The translations under genes and the position numbers were made by a program. Shown here piece by piece: positions 22,383 to 22,594 of a stretch of 22,594 nt of DNA (the stretch's first letter is position 1; each line of letters starts with the position of its first letter). The DNA is from a virus. The stretch spans positions 1 through 22,594 of the IMG/VR virus record IMGVR_UViG_3300045051_000165; one strand, written 5' to 3'. The notes under the pieces were generated by a model. The model did no database searches and was not told the origin of the DNA. It worked only from the letters and a program-made list of their open reading frames with translations.

Positions 22383-22594
22383 ATGGAAATCAAGACTCGC
22401 CGCCAAGCCGCCGAAGCGGGGGAGAACAAATATTACACGGGCAAACCTTGCGTTCATGGGCACGACGGCCCCCGCTACACGGCCTCGGGCATATGCTGTA
22501 AGTGTAATAATGACGGGGTAAAGAGGTATAACAAGAACCTCACGAAAATGAAGGTATCGCGCGCCCTCGGGGCCTTTACTTACCCCCTCCACCC
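22383..22594 (+). CDS. Rightward zinc-ribbon-like phage protein (partial)
   Basis: The gene starts at ATG 22383 and is open to the window end (70 complete codons). The chain starts MEIKTRRQAAEAGENKYY and has TGKPCVHGHDGPRYTASG followed by ICCKCNNDG. The pattern CxHGH...RY...CxxC is a likely zinc site. It is found in phage proteins related to endonuclease VII and in short hypothetical proteins, so a nuclease or nucleic-acid binding role is possible but unproven, as the rest of the chain is missing. It is transcribed away from the terminase operon. It may begin the early or another rightward operon. Confidence 0.75.
   Translation, partial: MEIKTRRQAAEAGENKYYTGKPCVHGHDGPRYTASGICCKCNNDGVKRYNKNLTKMKVSRALGAFTYPLH

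Noticed and set aside
1-22594. Integrase, attachment site, tRNA, CRISPR, toxin-antitoxin or defence genes
   Set aside because: I looked for them on both strands and saw none. Apart from the two plus-strand genes and the right-hand control region, the window is ordinary late phage genes.

Overview
The window is the virion-structure half of a tailed bacteriophage genome (Caudoviricetes) with a contractile tail (myovirus morphology). It could be a free phage or a prophage. No integrase, attachment site, rRNA, tRNA or ordinary host gene is visible. The coding DNA is clearly GC-rich (by eye near 60%). Sigma70-like promoters, Shine-Dalgarno start sites and the protein families (DUF1073/HI1409-type portal, Mu gpF-like protein, DUF2213, DUF2184, DUF4054, DUF3383) point to a pseudomonadotal host, but I cannot name it.

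Almost every gene lies on the minus strand, so the map reads from right to left. The packaging and head block (about 22025 to 11055) holds the small and large terminase, the portal, a gpF-like minor head protein, a run of small virion proteins, a LamG-type protein with ten 21-residue repeats, a Nudix-DUF2213 protease fusion with a probable nested scaffold, a cement-like protein and the major capsid protein. An intrinsic terminator follows the capsid gene. A small plus-strand gene (10759-10995) sits just beyond it. Upstream of that gene are overlapping divergent promoters, one for it and one for the leftward tail block.

The neck and tail block (10633 to 1) holds a 139-residue unknown protein, a second intrinsic terminator, four head-tail connector or neck proteins, the DUF3383 sheath, the tube, a tail assembly chaperone with a GGGAAAG -1 frameshift, a short tape measure, a Dit-like protein, a baseplate plug, a hub, a Gp138-type spike, a gp25-like wedge, a J-like wedge and the start of a DUF2612 protein. 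Most of these genes overlap by a few bases (ATGA, TAATG), which suggests coupled translation.

At the right end, a 330-base AT-rich intergenic region separates the terminase operon from a rightward gene that is cut by the window edge. It carries a strong promoter, an 11-bp inverted repeat, an 11-bp direct repeat and a cluster of GTAAC/GTTAC boxes. It is the best candidate control region in the window. The main points of interest are the frameshift, the nested scaffold start, the Nudix fusion, the repeat protein among the head genes, the plus-strand insertion and the right-hand control region.
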